Notes under the pieces: generated by a model
The model's database searches: none
Told to the model about the DNA's origin: nothing
Seen by the model: the letters and a program-made list of their open reading frames with translations, nothing else
Origin: Actinomycetota bacterium
Lineage (GTDB): Bacteria > Actinomycetota > Thermoleophilia > Solirubrobacterales > 70-9
Assembly: GCA_018268575.1 (NCBI GenBank)
Contig: JAFDWF010000026.1
Coordinates: 1 to 51,173 of the forward strand
Reading direction: 5' to 3'
DNA length: 51,173 nucleotides
Program-made: the position numbers and the translations under genes
Part shown: piece by piece, positions 16,532 to 24,414 of the stretch
Position numbering within the stretch: position 1 is the stretch's first letter
Layout of the letters: each line of letters opens with the position of its first letter

Positions 16532-16867
16532 ATGGCCTACGACGAGCGCCTCGCCGACGAAATCCGCGAGCGCCTCGCCGGCGTCGACGGCGAGGTGGAG
16601 GAGAAGCGGATGTTCGGCGGGCTCGGCTTCATGGTCGACGGCAACCTGGCCGTCGCCGCCTCGCGCCGCGGCGGCCTCCTGGTTCGCACCGATCCCGAGG
16701 ACGCCGAGGAGGTGCTCGCCCTGTCCGGCGCCGAGCCGATGGAGATGCGGGGGCGCAAGATGCCCGGCTGGGTCTTCGTCGCCCCCGATGCGCTCGCCGG
16801 CGAGGCCGAGCTCGACGCCTGGGTCGACCGCGCCCTCGCCTTCGTCGCCACGCTGCCCGCGAAGTAG
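16532..16867 (+). CDS. TfoX N-terminal domain protein
   Basis: A 111-residue single-domain protein with the TfoX/Sxy N-terminal signature: EKRMFGGLGFMVDGNLAVAA near residue 25 and RGRKMPGWVFVAPD further on. Stand-alone TfoX-N proteins are common in actinobacteria and are not shown to control competence; their role is unclear. The start is the ATG at 16532. The gene ends six bases before a 22-bp perfect hairpin shared with the convergent DedA gene. Confidence 0.8.
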   Translation: MAYDERLADEIRERLAGVDGEVEEKRMFGGLGFMVDGNLAVAASRRGGLLVRTDPEDAEEVLALSGAEPMEMRGRKMPGWVFVAPDALAGEAELDAWVDRALAFVATLPAK

Positions 16868-16872
16868 CCGAG

Positions 16873-16921
16873 GTCGACGGGCCGAAAACTCAAGCCCTGC
16901 TTGAGTTTTCGGCCCGTCGAC
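16873..16921. terminator. Bidirectional terminator, 22-bp perfect hairpin
   Basis: Arms at 16873-16894 and 16900-16921 are perfectly complementary around a CCCTG loop, between the stops of two convergent genes. The inner stem is A/T-rich (GAAAACTCAAG), so RNA from either strand has a short U- or A-rich side. This is the clearest terminator in the window. Confidence 0.8.
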
Positions 16922-16928
16922 GTGTGGC

Positions 16929-17570
16929 TCAGGCCGGCGCCGCGTCGCTGTCGTCGCCGCGGCGCTTCAGCAGCCACCAGCCGATCCCGAAGACGACCGC
17001 GGCGGCGACCACGTAGTCGAGGTAGGCGAGGTTGTGGCGCCAGCTCTCCCAGTTGTCGCCGACGCCCTGGCCGACCAGGGCCAGCGCCAGCACCCAGGGG
17101 ATCGAGCCGAGCGTGGTCAAGATCGAGAACCGCGCCAGCGGCATTTTCGCCACCCCGGCCGGCACCGAGACGAAGGTGCGCACGATCGGCAGCATCCGCG
17201 AGAAGAAGACGGTCGCGTCGCCGTAGCGCTCGAACCAGCCTTCGGCCTGGCGCAGGCGGGCGGGGCTGACGTGGAAGAGGCGGTGGCGTTCGAGCAGGTC
17301 GGTGCGGCCGAAGTAGCCGATCCCGTAGCCGACGAGCGAGCCGACCAGGTTGCCGAGCACCCCCGCGGCGACGATTCCGACCAGAGTCAGTTCGCCTTTC
17401 GAGACGGCAAAGCCGGCGAAGAGCATGATCGCCTCGCTCGGGATCGGGATGCAGGCCGACTCCAGCGCCATCAGCGCGAAGACGGCGGGGAGCCCGACCG
17501 AGCTGATGAATTCGGTCGCGACTTCCACGATCGGATTGAGGATGAAATCGGTGACGGTGGCGTATGGCAT
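16929..17570 (-). CDS. DedA/SNARE-associated family membrane protein
   Basis: A 213-residue polytopic membrane protein. LESACIPIPSEAIMLFAGF near the start matches the DedA family E-xx-PxPSE motif, and FFSRMLPIVRTFVSVPAGVAKM carries the conserved R-xx-P-xxR-xxxxxxAG motif. DedA proteins are lipid scramblases or transporters (undecaprenyl phosphate, phosphatidylethanolamine) linked to envelope homeostasis. ATG 17570 has an AAGGGTG site; GTG at 17579 would add three residues. It is divergent from a two-component system, with about 106 bases between the starts. Confidence 0.88.
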   Translation of the reverse strand: MPYATVTDFILNPIVEVATEFISSVGLPAVFALMALESACIPIPSEAIMLFAGFAVSKGELTLVGIVAAGVLGNLVGSLVGYGIGYFGRTDLLERHRLFHVSPARLRQAEGWFERYGDATVFFSRMLPIVRTFVSVPAGVAKMPLARFSILTTLGSIPWVLALALVGQGVGDNWESWRHNLAYLDYVVAAAVVFGIGWWLLKRRGDDSDAAPA

Positions 17571-17636
17571 GCGCGACACCCTTACGGATTCTGGTTAACA
17601 CTGGGTGAAGGTAGGCCCTTCGAATCCTCGGGTTGC

Positions 17637-17655
17637 TTTCATCTTTCCTTCATCT
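17637..17655 (+). promoter_or_regulatory. Direct-repeat site upstream of the response regulator gene
   Basis: TTCATCT occurs at 17638-17644 and again at 17649-17655, exactly 11 bp apart, the spacing expected for an OmpR-type dimer bound head to tail on one DNA face. The second copy runs into the palindrome CATCTAGATG (17651-17660). The site is 22 bases ahead of the response regulator start, suggesting autoregulation and possibly control of the divergent DedA gene. Confidence 0.45.
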
Positions 17656-17676
17656 AGATGAGAGATTCTCTTCTCG

Positions 17677-18357
17677 ATGAAGGTCCTGGTAGTCGAGGAC
17701 GAGGTCAAGATGGCCGCCTTGCTGCGGCGCGGCCTGACCGAGGAGGGGCTCACCGTCGACCTCGCCGACAAGGGTGAGGAGGCGGTTGCGATGGCCTCCG
17801 CCGCCGACTACGACGCGGTCGTGCTCGATGTGATGCTGCCCGGCATCGACGGCTTCGAGACCTGCCGGCGGATGCGCCGCGACGGGGTCTGGGCGCCGGT
17901 CCTGATGCTGACCGCGCGCGGCGCCACCGACGACCGCGTCGCCGGCCTCGACGGCGGTGCCGACGACTACATGGTCAAGCCGTTCGCCTTCGCCGAGCTG
18001 CAGGCGCGCCTCCGCGCCCTGGTTCGCCGCGGCACGGTAGAGCGCCCCTCGGTGATCGAGGTCGGCGACCTGAAGCTGGACCCCGGCACCCACCAGGTCT
18101 GGCGCGGCGAGGCCGAGATCGAGCTCTCCTCCAAGGAGTTCACCCTGCTGGAGATCTTCATGCGGCACGCCGGTTACGTCCTCTCCCGCACCCAGTTGCT
18201 CGAGCAGGCGTGGGACTACGACTTCGAGCACCGTTCCAACGTTGTCGAGGTGTACGTGCGCTACCTGCGGCGGAAAGTCGACGTGCCCTTCGGGGTAACC
18301 TCGATCGAGACCGTGCGTGGCGCCGGCTATCGACTGCGAAAGGACGGAGGGCGCTGA
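17677..18357 (+). CDS. OmpR/PhoB-family response regulator
   Basis: A 226-residue two-domain regulator. Residues 1-115 are a receiver domain with the acidic pair E7-D8, phosphorylation site D51 (AVVLDVMLPG), T82 in LTAR and K102 in MVKPF. Residues about 130-224 are a winged-helix DNA-binding domain (SSKEFTLLEIFMRH, SNVVEVYVRYLRRK, VRGAGYRLR). It overlaps the sensor kinase by four bases, so the two are made together. The likely binding site is the TTCATCT direct repeat just upstream. The signal is unknown; the neighbour COG4280 membrane protein may be a target. Confidence 0.93.
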   Translation: MKVLVVEDEVKMAALLRRGLTEEGLTVDLADKGEEAVAMASAADYDAVVLDVMLPGIDGFETCRRMRRDGVWAPVLMLTARGATDDRVAGLDGGADDYMVKPFAFAELQARLRALVRRGTVERPSVIEVGDLKLDPGTHQVWRGEAEIELSSKEFTLLEIFMRHAGYVLSRTQLLEQAWDYDFEHRSNVVEVYVRYLRRKVDVPFGVTSIETVRGAGYRLRKDGGR

Positions 18358-19757
18358 GCCGCCTCTCGATTCGACTGCGCCTCACCCTCGTCTTCGCCGC
18401 GGTGATCGCCGTGGTGCTGGCCGCGACCGGCGTCTTCGTCTACTTCCAGTTCGAACACGAGGCCAAGACGACGGTCGACTCCGGGTTGCGCTCACGCGCC
18501 GGCGAACTCTCGGCGGTGATCCGCCGGACCGGCTCGAGGGCCACCGCCGGGCCCCCGCATCTGGTCGGCAGCAGCGGCGGCTTCTCCGAGGTACTCGCCC
18601 CGAGCGGCGCGGTGATCGCCTCCTCGCCCGGGGTCGGCGCGATCAGCCTGCTCGAGCCAGAGCAGCTGAAGGCGGCAAGCGAAGCCCCGGTCTACCTCGA
18701 TCGCGGACCCCTGCCCGGCGCCCAGGCGGACGTTCGTCTCCTCGCGGTGCCGGTGAAGACCCAGGCCGGCAGCCGGATCCTCGTCGTCGGCACCTCCCGC
18801 GAAACCACTGAAGAGTCGTTCACCGACCTCAAGCAGCTGCTCCTGATCGGGCTGCCGGGGGCGCTGATCCTCGCCTCGATCGCGGGCTACGGGGTCGCCG
18901 CCGCGGCGCTCCGCCCGGTCGAGGCGATGCGCGCCCGCGCCAAGGAGATCTCGACCGCGGCACCGGAGGAGCGCCTGCCCGTTCCCGCCACCCGCGACGA
19001 GGTGGCGCGCCTGGGGGAGACGCTGAACGAGATGCTGGCCCGGATCGGCGAGGCGATGGCCCGCGAACGTGCCTTCGTCGCCGACGCCAGTCACGAGCTG
19101 CGGACGCCGCTGGCGATCCTCCGGGTGGAGCTCGACCTGGCGATGCAGGAAGGGCGCACGCCCGACGAACTGCGCGCCGCGCTCGCCTCGGCGGCGGAGG
19201 AGACCGACCGACTGACCCAGCTCTCCGAAGACCTGCTGACGATCGCCCAGACCGAGCGCGGCGAGCTGCCGCTGCGGGTCGAGTCGGTGCAGCTGGCGGA
19301 CGTCTTCGAGGCGGTCGGGCGGCGCTTCGGCCGGCGGGCGGCGGAAGCGGGGCGGCGGATCGCGGTGGGGGAGGGCGGCGAGCTCGAGCTGCCCGGCGAC
19401 ATGCTGAGGCTCGACCAGGCGGTCGGCACCGTCGTCGACAATGCGCTCCGCTACGGCGCCGGGACGATCACGCTGTCGGCGCGGCGCGCCGCGGGCACCG
19501 TCGAGATCCACGTCACCGACGAAGGCCAGGGATTCTCACCCGACTTCGTCGCCCACGCCTTCGAGCGCTTCAGCCGTGGGCCTGGGGTGCACCAGGGCGG
19601 CAGCGGCCTCGGCCTCTCGATCGTCGCCACCGTCGCCGAGGCGCACGGCGGCGACGCCCACGCCGCCGATCGGCCGCAGGGTGGCGCCGACGTCTGGCTC
19701 GCGCTCCCCGCCTCCCCCGAATCCGGCGGCCGCCGGCGCGCCGCCGCGCGGACCTGA
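18354..19757 (+). CDS. Sensor histidine kinase, probable CTG start
   Basis: A 467-residue membrane kinase: first membrane helix at about residues 9-31, an extracytoplasmic region to about 160, second helix (LLLIGLPGALILASIAGYGV), HAMP, then HisKA with H247 in SHELRTPLAI, N-box VVDNALRYG, and ATP lid boxes DEGQGFSP and GGSGLGLSIV. The frame has no ATG, GTG or TTG between 18210 and the first helix; the natural start LSRLSIRLRL begins with CTG at 18354, in a CTGA overlap with the regulator stop and with GGAGG just upstream. I therefore choose CTG. Confidence 0.88.
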   Translation: MSRLSIRLRLTLVFAAVIAVVLAATGVFVYFQFEHEAKTTVDSGLRSRAGELSAVIRRTGSRATAGPPHLVGSSGGFSEVLAPSGAVIASSPGVGAISLLEPEQLKAASEAPVYLDRGPLPGAQADVRLLAVPVKTQAGSRILVVGTSRETTEESFTDLKQLLLIGLPGALILASIAGYGVAAAALRPVEAMRARAKEISTAAPEERLPVPATRDEVARLGETLNEMLARIGEAMARERAFVADASHELRTPLAILRVELDLAMQEGRTPDELRAALASAAEETDRLTQLSEDLLTIAQTERGELPLRVESVQLADVFEAVGRRFGRRAAEAGRRIAVGEGGELELPGDMLRLDQAVGTVVDNALRYGAGTITLSARRAAGTVEIHVTDEGQGFSPDFVAHAFERFSRGPGVHQGGSGLGLSIVATVAEAHGGDAHAADRPQGGADVWLALPASPESGGRRRAAART

Positions 19758-19758
19758 C

Positions 19759-20502
19759 GTGAGCGGCGCGGAGCTGAGCTTGGCGCTGTCGGTGTTCCTC
19801 GCCTGCGCGGTCGAGGCGGTCGAGGCGTTCACGATCGTCCTCGCGGTGGGGACGACGCGGGGCTGGTCGGCGGCACTGGCCGGGACGGCAGCGGCGGCGC
19901 TGGCGCTGGCGGTGCTGGTCGCGGCGCTCGGCCCGGCGTTGACCGTGCTGCCGCTCGGGGTGCTGCGGGTGGTGGTCGGCGGGCTGCTCCTCACCTTCGG
20001 CCTGCAGTGGCTGCGCAAGGCGATCCTGCGCGCGGCGGGGGCCAAGGACAAGCACGACGAGGAGGCGATCTACCGCGAGGAGGCGGCCGAGGCCGCGGCG
20101 GTGCCGGTGGCCGCCGGCTTCGACGGCTACGCCTTCGCGATCTCCTTCAAAGCGGTGCTGCTGGAGGGCCTCGAGGTCGCCTTCATCGTCCTCACCTTCG
20201 GCGCCAACCAGCACGACGTCGGCCTCGCCGCCGCCGCGGCGGCGCTGGCGGTGCTGGTCGTGGTCGGAGCGGGCCTGTCGCTGCGCGCCCCGCTGGCGCG
20301 GGTGCCGGAGAACGGGATGAAGTTCGCGGTCGGCGTGATGCTGACCGCCTTCGGGATCTTCTGGGGCGCCGAGGGCGCGGGCGCGAGCTGGCCCGGGGGC
20401 GAGGCGAGCCTCGGCCCGTTGGTCGCGGTGATCCTCCTGGCGGCCCTGGCGATGGTCGCCGAGGTCCGCTCGCGGGGCGCCGAGCGGGTGAGTGCGGCAT
20501 GA
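19759..20502 (+). CDS. COG4280-type membrane protein (FTR1-like pseudo-repeat)
   Basis: A 247-residue membrane protein with about seven helices. Two similar helices carry paired glutamates: EAVEAFTIVLAVG near the N-terminus and LLEGLEVAFIVLTFGAN in the middle, an arrangement like the REXXE helices of FTR1 iron permeases but without the arginine. It belongs to the uncharacterised COG4280 group. Metal transport is suggested by the paired glutamates but not shown. Its GTG is one base after the kinase stop, so it is probably the last gene of the two-component operon or is controlled by it. It overlaps the next gene by ATGA. Confidence 0.7.
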   Translation: MSGAELSLALSVFLACAVEAVEAFTIVLAVGTTRGWSAALAGTAAAALALAVLVAALGPALTVLPLGVLRVVVGGLLLTFGLQWLRKAILRAAGAKDKHDEEAIYREEAAEAAAVPVAAGFDGYAFAISFKAVLLEGLEVAFIVLTFGANQHDVGLAAAAAALAVLVVVGAGLSLRAPLARVPENGMKFAVGVMLTAFGIFWGAEGAGASWPGGEASLGPLVAVILLAALAMVAEVRSRGAERVSAA

Positions 20503-20828
20503 CCCCACAACGCATCTTCGCAGCGGTCTGGGACTTCGTCGTCGGCGACGACTGGCGCCTGGCGTTGGCCGCGGTGCTCGCGATCGGCGCGACCGCCCTC
20601 GCCGGCGCCTGGTGGCTCGCCCCGCTGATCGCCCTCGGCGCCCTCTACTGGTCCCTCCGCGGCGCCAACCCTCTGTCCTTTGTCTCCCAGGGGGCGACAA
20701 AAGGAACGGGACCCCCGGCCTCGGGTGCTACTATTACGCAATGCGATACATCAGTGAGCGATCTACCGACCCAGGAACCCTCGTCCTCGCCAGCCTCGCC
20801 GAGGGGCCGAAGCACGGATACGCGATAA
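20499..20828 (+). CDS. Small membrane protein, 3' end extended through a palindrome
   Basis: The start overlaps the preceding gene (ATGA). Residues 1-58 look real: an N-terminal IFAAVWDFVVGDDWRLALA, one or two helices (AVLAIGATALAGAWWLAPL) and LGALYWSLRG. After that the frame passes through an imperfect palindrome (20675-20707), then runs 88 bases into the PadR gene in another frame, giving a Ser/Thr/Pro-rich tail that does not look coded. The ancestral protein of about 60 residues probably lost its stop when the palindrome arrived. Function unknown. Confidence 0.5.
   Translation: MTPQRIFAAVWDFVVGDDWRLALAAVLAIGATALAGAWWLAPLIALGALYWSLRGANPLSFVSQGATKGTGPPASGATITQCDTSVSDLPTQEPSSSPASPRGRSTDTR
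20675..20707. repeat. Imperfect palindrome related to the one at 7961-8001
   Basis: The left arm ends in TTTGTCTCCC and the right arm begins GGGCGACAAAA, with one mismatch and one bulge. The core resembles the TTGTCGCCC/GGGCGACAA palindrome in the HAD gene. Both lie at the 3' end of a gene and just upstream of another gene start. Confidence 0.5.
20729..20734 (+). promoter_or_regulatory. Possible -10 element for a leaderless PadR transcript
   Basis: TACTAT ends seven bases before the A of the PadR ATG at 20741, the geometry of a leaderless mRNA. No ribosome site precedes the ATG. No convincing -35 is seen. Confidence 0.35.
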
Positions 20829-21058
20829 CGCAGGACGTCGAGGAGGTGGCCGGGGTGAAGCTCGGGCCGGGGACCCTCTACGGGGCGTTGTCGCGGCTCG
20901 AGGGCCGCGACCTGATCGAGGCGTTGCCGAGCGAGGACCGCCGCCGCCCCTACAAGATCACTGCCGCCGGCTCGGCCGCGCTGGAGGAGCAGCTGCGGAT
21001 GCTCGATCGGATCGTCGACACCGGCATGAGGCGCCTGCGCGCCGCGGGGGTCGCCTGA
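20741..21058 (+). CDS. PadR-family transcriptional regulator
   Basis: A 105-residue PadR-type winged-helix protein: LVLASLAEGPKHGYAITQDV followed by LGPGTLYGALSRLEGRDLIE and the wing region YKITAAG, then a short C-terminal dimer helix. PadR proteins repress efflux or membrane-stress genes and often bind their own promoter. The stop overlaps the start of the next membrane gene (TGATG), a typical PadR plus membrane protein pair, so that gene is the probable target or partner. No ribosome site is seen; the message may be leaderless. Confidence 0.88.
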   Translation: MRYISERSTDPGTLVLASLAEGPKHGYAITQDVEEVAGVKLGPGTLYGALSRLEGRDLIEALPSEDRRRPYKITAAGSAALEEQLRMLDRIVDTGMRRLRAAGVA

Positions 21059-21954
21059 TGAGCGCCCGGCTCGCGCGCCTCGCCCTGGCGCTCTACCCGC
21101 TCGCCTACCGGCGCCGTTACGGGGAGGAGATGGCGGTGCTGCTGGAGGACTCCGGCGCCTCGCCCGGCGCGGTCGCCGACCTGCTCCGCGGCGCCGTCCG
21201 CGCGCACCTACGGCCGGTCCCGTCGCTGCAGGCGGAGCTCGGCCGCGACGAGCGGCTGCGCCTCGGCCTCAGCTCGATCCTCCTCTGCTGGGTCGTCTTC
21301 TCGGTCGCCGGCCTGGCCCTCTACAAGACGACCGAGGACCATGCCTTCACCGTCGCCGCCGACGCCCACGGTCTGCTCGGCGCCGCCCACTTCGCGATCC
21401 AGGTCCTGGCGCTGGTGGCCGCCGCAGCCGTCGCCGTCGGTGCGCTGCCACTGATCGTGCTCGCCCTCCGCCAGGCCCGCGAGCGCCGCAAGGTCGAGCG
21501 CGCCGCCCTCCTCGCCGCCGCCTGCCTCCTCGTCTTCGGTCTGGCGAGCGCGGCCCTCGTCCTGGTCGCCAGCCTGCCGCCGGCGCCCGGTGATGCCCTC
21601 GCCGCCACCAGCCTCACGATCTGGGCCCTGATCGCGCTCGGTTGCGGGATCGGCTGCGCGCTGGCCGGGCGACGCGGATTGCTGGCGATCGAGGTGCCGC
21701 GCGGCACCCTGATCCTCGCCCGCGCCTGCGCGACTGCCCTCGCCGCGGCGATGGTCGGGATCGCGGCGCTCACCGCCGTTTACCTGGTCGACCTCGAAAG
21801 CATCGCGCCCGGTCTCGCCGGCGACGCGAACGGCCCGCTCGGCGTTCCCGACGTCGCCCTGACGCTCTCCTTCGTGCTGATCGCGATGGTTGCCCTCGCC
21901 GTCCCCGCGGCGCTCTCCGCGATCCGCGCCTGGCGTCGGCCCGTCGCCAGGTGA
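21058..21954 (+). CDS. Multi-pass membrane protein linked to a PadR regulator
   Basis: A 298-residue protein. The N-terminal cytosolic part LALALYPLAYRRRYGEEMAV, with the YRRRYGEE motif and a LLEDSG stretch, is typical of membrane proteins that sit next to PadR genes. About six hydrophobic helices follow (for example LLCWVVFSVAGLALY, FAIQVLALVAAAAVAVGAL, LLAAACLLVFGLASAALVLV). No transport or enzyme motif is recognised. It is translationally coupled to PadR. I infer a role in a PadR-controlled stress or export function. Confidence 0.7.
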   Translation: MSARLARLALALYPLAYRRRYGEEMAVLLEDSGASPGAVADLLRGAVRAHLRPVPSLQAELGRDERLRLGLSSILLCWVVFSVAGLALYKTTEDHAFTVAADAHGLLGAAHFAIQVLALVAAAAVAVGALPLIVLALRQARERRKVERAALLAAACLLVFGLASAALVLVASLPPAPGDALAATSLTIWALIALGCGIGCALAGRRGLLAIEVPRGTLILARACATALAAAMVGIAALTAVYLVDLESIAPGLAGDANGPLGVPDVALTLSFVLIAMVALAVPAALSAIRAWRRPVAR

Positions 21955-21989
21955 GAAAGTAGGCCCCGGAGGCAAACGAGGAGGGACCC

Positions 21990-22385
21990 ATGCCGAGCGT
22001 CAGCGTCCGCTACATCGTCGACGAAGTCGACAGCGCGATCGACTTCTACACCGCACACCTCGGCTTCGAGGAGGTGATGCATCCGGCGCCGACCTTCGCG
22101 ATGCTGCGCCGCGGCGAGCTCCGCTTCGTCCTCAGCGCCCCGGGTGGCGGGCCCGGCGGCGGCGCCGCGATGCCCGACGGCAGCGTGCCGACGCCGGGCG
22201 GCTGGAACCGGATCCAGATCGAGGTCGAGGACCTCGACGCGACGGTCGAGCGCCTGCGCGCGGCGGATGCCCACTTCCGCAACGAGGTGGTCGAGGGCGT
22301 CGGCGGCCGACAGGTGATCGTCGAGGACCCGGCCGGGAACCCGATCGAGCTCTTCCAGCCGACGATCGAGGAGGCTCGCCTCTGA
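21990..22385 (+). CDS. VOC (glyoxalase-like) family protein
   Basis: A 131-residue protein with two VOC half-modules: VRYIVDEVDSAIDFYTAHLG at the start, and IQIEVEDLDATVERLRAAD plus EDPAGNPIELFQ in the second half; the last glutamate is a usual metal ligand. A glycine/proline loop (GGGPGGGAAMPDG) separates them. Substrate unknown. The AGGAGGGACCC leader gives a good ribosome site. It is convergent with the ferric-reductase-like gene, 15 bases away. Confidence 0.85.
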   Translation: MPSVSVRYIVDEVDSAIDFYTAHLGFEEVMHPAPTFAMLRRGELRFVLSAPGGGPGGGAAMPDGSVPTPGGWNRIQIEVEDLDATVERLRAADAHFRNEVVEGVGGRQVIVEDPAGNPIELFQPTIEEARL

Positions 22386-22400
22386 GGGCCTCCGAGGCTC

Positions 22401-22952
22401 TCAGGCCGAGCCCGCGACCGGCGCGCTCCACCAGCGGTCGAACCAGCGCAGCGCCAGGAGCAGCGCCGCCGGGACGACGGCCAGCCCGGAGGCGAGCAGG
22501 AACCAGAGCTGCAGGGCATCGCTGCCAGAGCCGATCGTGTGGACGATCGCCAGCACCCAGAAGAGGGCGGTGAAGCGATGGGCCTTGCGCCAGAGGGCGG
22601 CGCCGATCCGGTCGCGCAGGTAGTAGGTGAGGCCGAGCGCCGCGAGGCCGTAGCCGGCGACGATCCCGAGCCCGGTCCAGAGCGGCCGGTAGAAGGAGAC
22701 GAACGGGATCGCGATCCCGGTCAGGCCGGGGTTCAGGTAGGCGTCGCCGAGCAGCGCCAGCCCGTGCAGGGCGACCATCGCCAGCGTCGTCAGCGAGAGC
22801 GCCTCGTGGATCGCCCGCAGGTCGCGCTTGTTCGCGCTCTGGCGCCTGGTGCCGATCATCAGCCCGGCCGCGACGGCGGCGCTGGCGAGGATCAGAGCCG
22901 CTCCGCCCGCCGCGCGGCTGGTGATCCAGAAGAGGTGTTCGCCCGCGATCAC
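22401..22952 (-). CDS. Ferric-reductase-like transmembrane haem protein
   Basis: A 183-residue, six-helix membrane protein. Histidines sit on the central helices in the FRD-like arrangement: HEALSLTTLAMVALHGLALL and, later, HRFTALFWVLAIVHTIGSGS, enough for two b-type haems. There is no FAD or NADPH domain, so electrons must come from a partner. It is the last gene of a four-gene minus-strand operon (cytochrome-b-like, acidic anchored protein, ApbE, this one) and overlaps apbE by GTGA. I infer electron transfer across the membrane to an ApbE-flavinylated or other extracytoplasmic acceptor. Confidence 0.8.
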   Translation of the reverse strand: MIAGEHLFWITSRAAGGAALILASAAVAAGLMIGTRRQSANKRDLRAIHEALSLTTLAMVALHGLALLGDAYLNPGLTGIAIPFVSFYRPLWTGLGIVAGYGLAALGLTYYLRDRIGAALWRKAHRFTALFWVLAIVHTIGSGSDALQLWFLLASGLAVVPAALLLALRWFDRWWSAPVAGSA

Positions 22953-23896
22953 GCCGCCAGGACCTCGGGGAGGGCCGCGCCGATCGCCTCGACCACCTGC
23001 ACCGCGCCGCCCTCCTCGACGATCACGCCGCCGAAGGGCAGCTGCGCCGCCGCCCGCTCGGGCCCGACCAGGAGCGCCGCCTTCGCCTGCGTCTCGGCGA
23101 GCAGCCCGGTGGGGGCGACCGCCGTCGCCTGCACCACGCCGGTGAAGGCGGGGCGGCCGGTCGCCGGGTCGAGGATCTGATGCGCGGGTCGGCCCTCGTC
23201 GTCGGACCAGGCGCGCCTGGTGATGCCGCTGGTGGCGACCGCGCCGTCGGCGATCCGCAGCTCGTGCAGCGGCTCGCCGCCGCCGGGGTCGTCGACCAGG
23301 ATCCGGCGCGCGCGGCCGCTCCTGCCGCCCACCCGCAGGTCGCCGCAGCAGTCGACCGCGTAGGACTCGAAGCCGCTCAGCGACTCGCCAACCAAGTCGG
23401 CGAGCAGGCCCTTGGCGATCCCGCCCGGGTCGAGCCGCAGGCCCGGCGGGCGGCTGACGGTCCCGGCGGCCTCGTCGACGGCGAGGAGGCACCAGCCGGC
23501 GCGCCGGCTCGGCCCGGCGGCGTGGGCGCCGGTGTGGGGGGCAGCGGCGACGGTCGCCTCGCGGGCAGCGTCGAAGTCGCGCGACTCGGTGTACCCGGCC
23601 GCCTCGATCCCCTCGACCAGGGTGGCGTCGACGAGGCCGCCGCTGCGCAGGCCGGCGAGCAGCGCCCCGGTGACGACGCGCCGCAGCAGCGGCGAAGCGG
23701 GGACCGTCTCGCGCGGATCGCGGTTGAGGCGTGAGAGCTCGCTCGCGGGGTCGAAGCGGGAGAGCGTCGCGTGCGCCGCGAGCAGGGTCCGCTTCGCCTC
23801 CCGCACCGCCGCGACGGCCTCGTGCTCGCCCTCGCCACCGACCCGCACCGCACAGCGGCCGCCGAAGCAGGGGAACGTGTCGACGGCCTCGCTCAC
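22949..23896 (-). CDS. apbE: FAD:protein FMN transferase (ApbE)
   Basis: A 315-residue enzyme that attaches FMN covalently to Thr/Ser of extracytoplasmic flavoproteins. Motifs: LSRFDPASELSRLNR near residue 45, VDATLVEGIEAAGY, LDPGGIAKGLLADLV, and ATSGITRRAW with HQILDPATGRP (magnesium/FAD site). The usual glycine pair before the aspartate in the NxGGD region is CC here (AVDCCGDLRVGG), an unusual change. There is no obvious signal peptide, unlike lipoprotein forms. It is coupled at both ends by GTGA overlaps. No protein in this operon carries a recognisable flavinylation acceptor motif. Confidence 0.88.
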   Translation of the reverse strand: MSEAVDTFPCFGGRCAVRVGGEGEHEAVAAVREAKRTLLAAHATLSRFDPASELSRLNRDPRETVPASPLLRRVVTGALLAGLRSGGLVDATLVEGIEAAGYTESRDFDAAREATVAAAPHTGAHAAGPSRRAGWCLLAVDEAAGTVSRPPGLRLDPGGIAKGLLADLVGESLSGFESYAVDCCGDLRVGGRSGRARRILVDDPGGGEPLHELRIADGAVATSGITRRAWSDDEGRPAHQILDPATGRPAFTGVVQATAVAPTGLLAETQAKAALLVGPERAAAQLPFGGVIVEEGGAVQVVEAIGAALPEVLAA

Positions 23897-24363
23897 GATT
23901 GGCTCGTCACCAACGGTTCCGGTTCGGCTTCGACTTCTTCGACTTGCGGTTCCGCTTCGACGAATTCTTCGGCTTCAGGTTCGGCTTCTTCGGTCGCCGG
24001 GGCGACTGCTTGCGCTTCGGCTTCGACCAGTTCCACTTCGGCTTCCGGTTCGGTTTCGCCCGCTTCTTCCGCCGCCCGCGCCTTCGCCCGCTGCGCACGG
24101 CGCTCCGCTTCCGGTTCGCGCGCGTCGGCAGCCTGGCCTTCGCGCCGCGCCCCCGCCGCCGCGCTGCGCACCGCCGCTTCCTTCGGCGCCAGCACGGGGT
24201 CGTTGCCGGTCGCCATCTGGACGAAGACGACCCCCCAGAGGAAGGCGAAGCAGACCAGCGAGATCACCACCACCCGCCCTCGCAGGAGTCCGGCGCGACG
24301 GCGCTGCGCCGACAGCCGCTGCCACGCCTGGCGCTTCAGCTCTCGTTTGCGGATTGGGTCCAT
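23893..24363 (-). CDS. Membrane-anchored acidic low-complexity protein
   Basis: A 156-residue protein: a strongly basic N-terminus (RKRELKRQAWQRLSAQRRR), one membrane helix (VVVISLVCFAFLWGVVFVQM), then about 95 residues of Glu/Ala/Pro-rich sequence with short EAE and EAEP repeats. Glutamate in the tail is almost all GAA. No domain is recognised, and it has no [S/T]GA[S/T] flavinylation motif. In similar redox operons an FMN-binding-domain protein is often found, so this may be a spacer or scaffold in its place. Coupled to apbE by a GTGA overlap. Confidence 0.65.
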   Translation of the reverse strand: MDPIRKRELKRQAWQRLSAQRRRAGLLRGRVVVISLVCFAFLWGVVFVQMATGNDPVLAPKEAAVRSAAAGARREGQAADAREPEAERRAQRAKARAAEEAGETEPEAEVELVEAEAQAVAPATEEAEPEAEEFVEAEPQVEEVEAEPEPLVTSQS

Positions 24364-24414
24364 GTTCAGGTTTCCTCCTCTCGCCGGAGCGAGGTCAGGG
24401 GACGCGGTGGGCTC

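Noticed and set aside
20007..20498. Upstream extension of the small membrane protein gene
   Set aside because: It is a shadow frame of the COG4280 gene; the ATGA overlap at 20499 gives a natural start.
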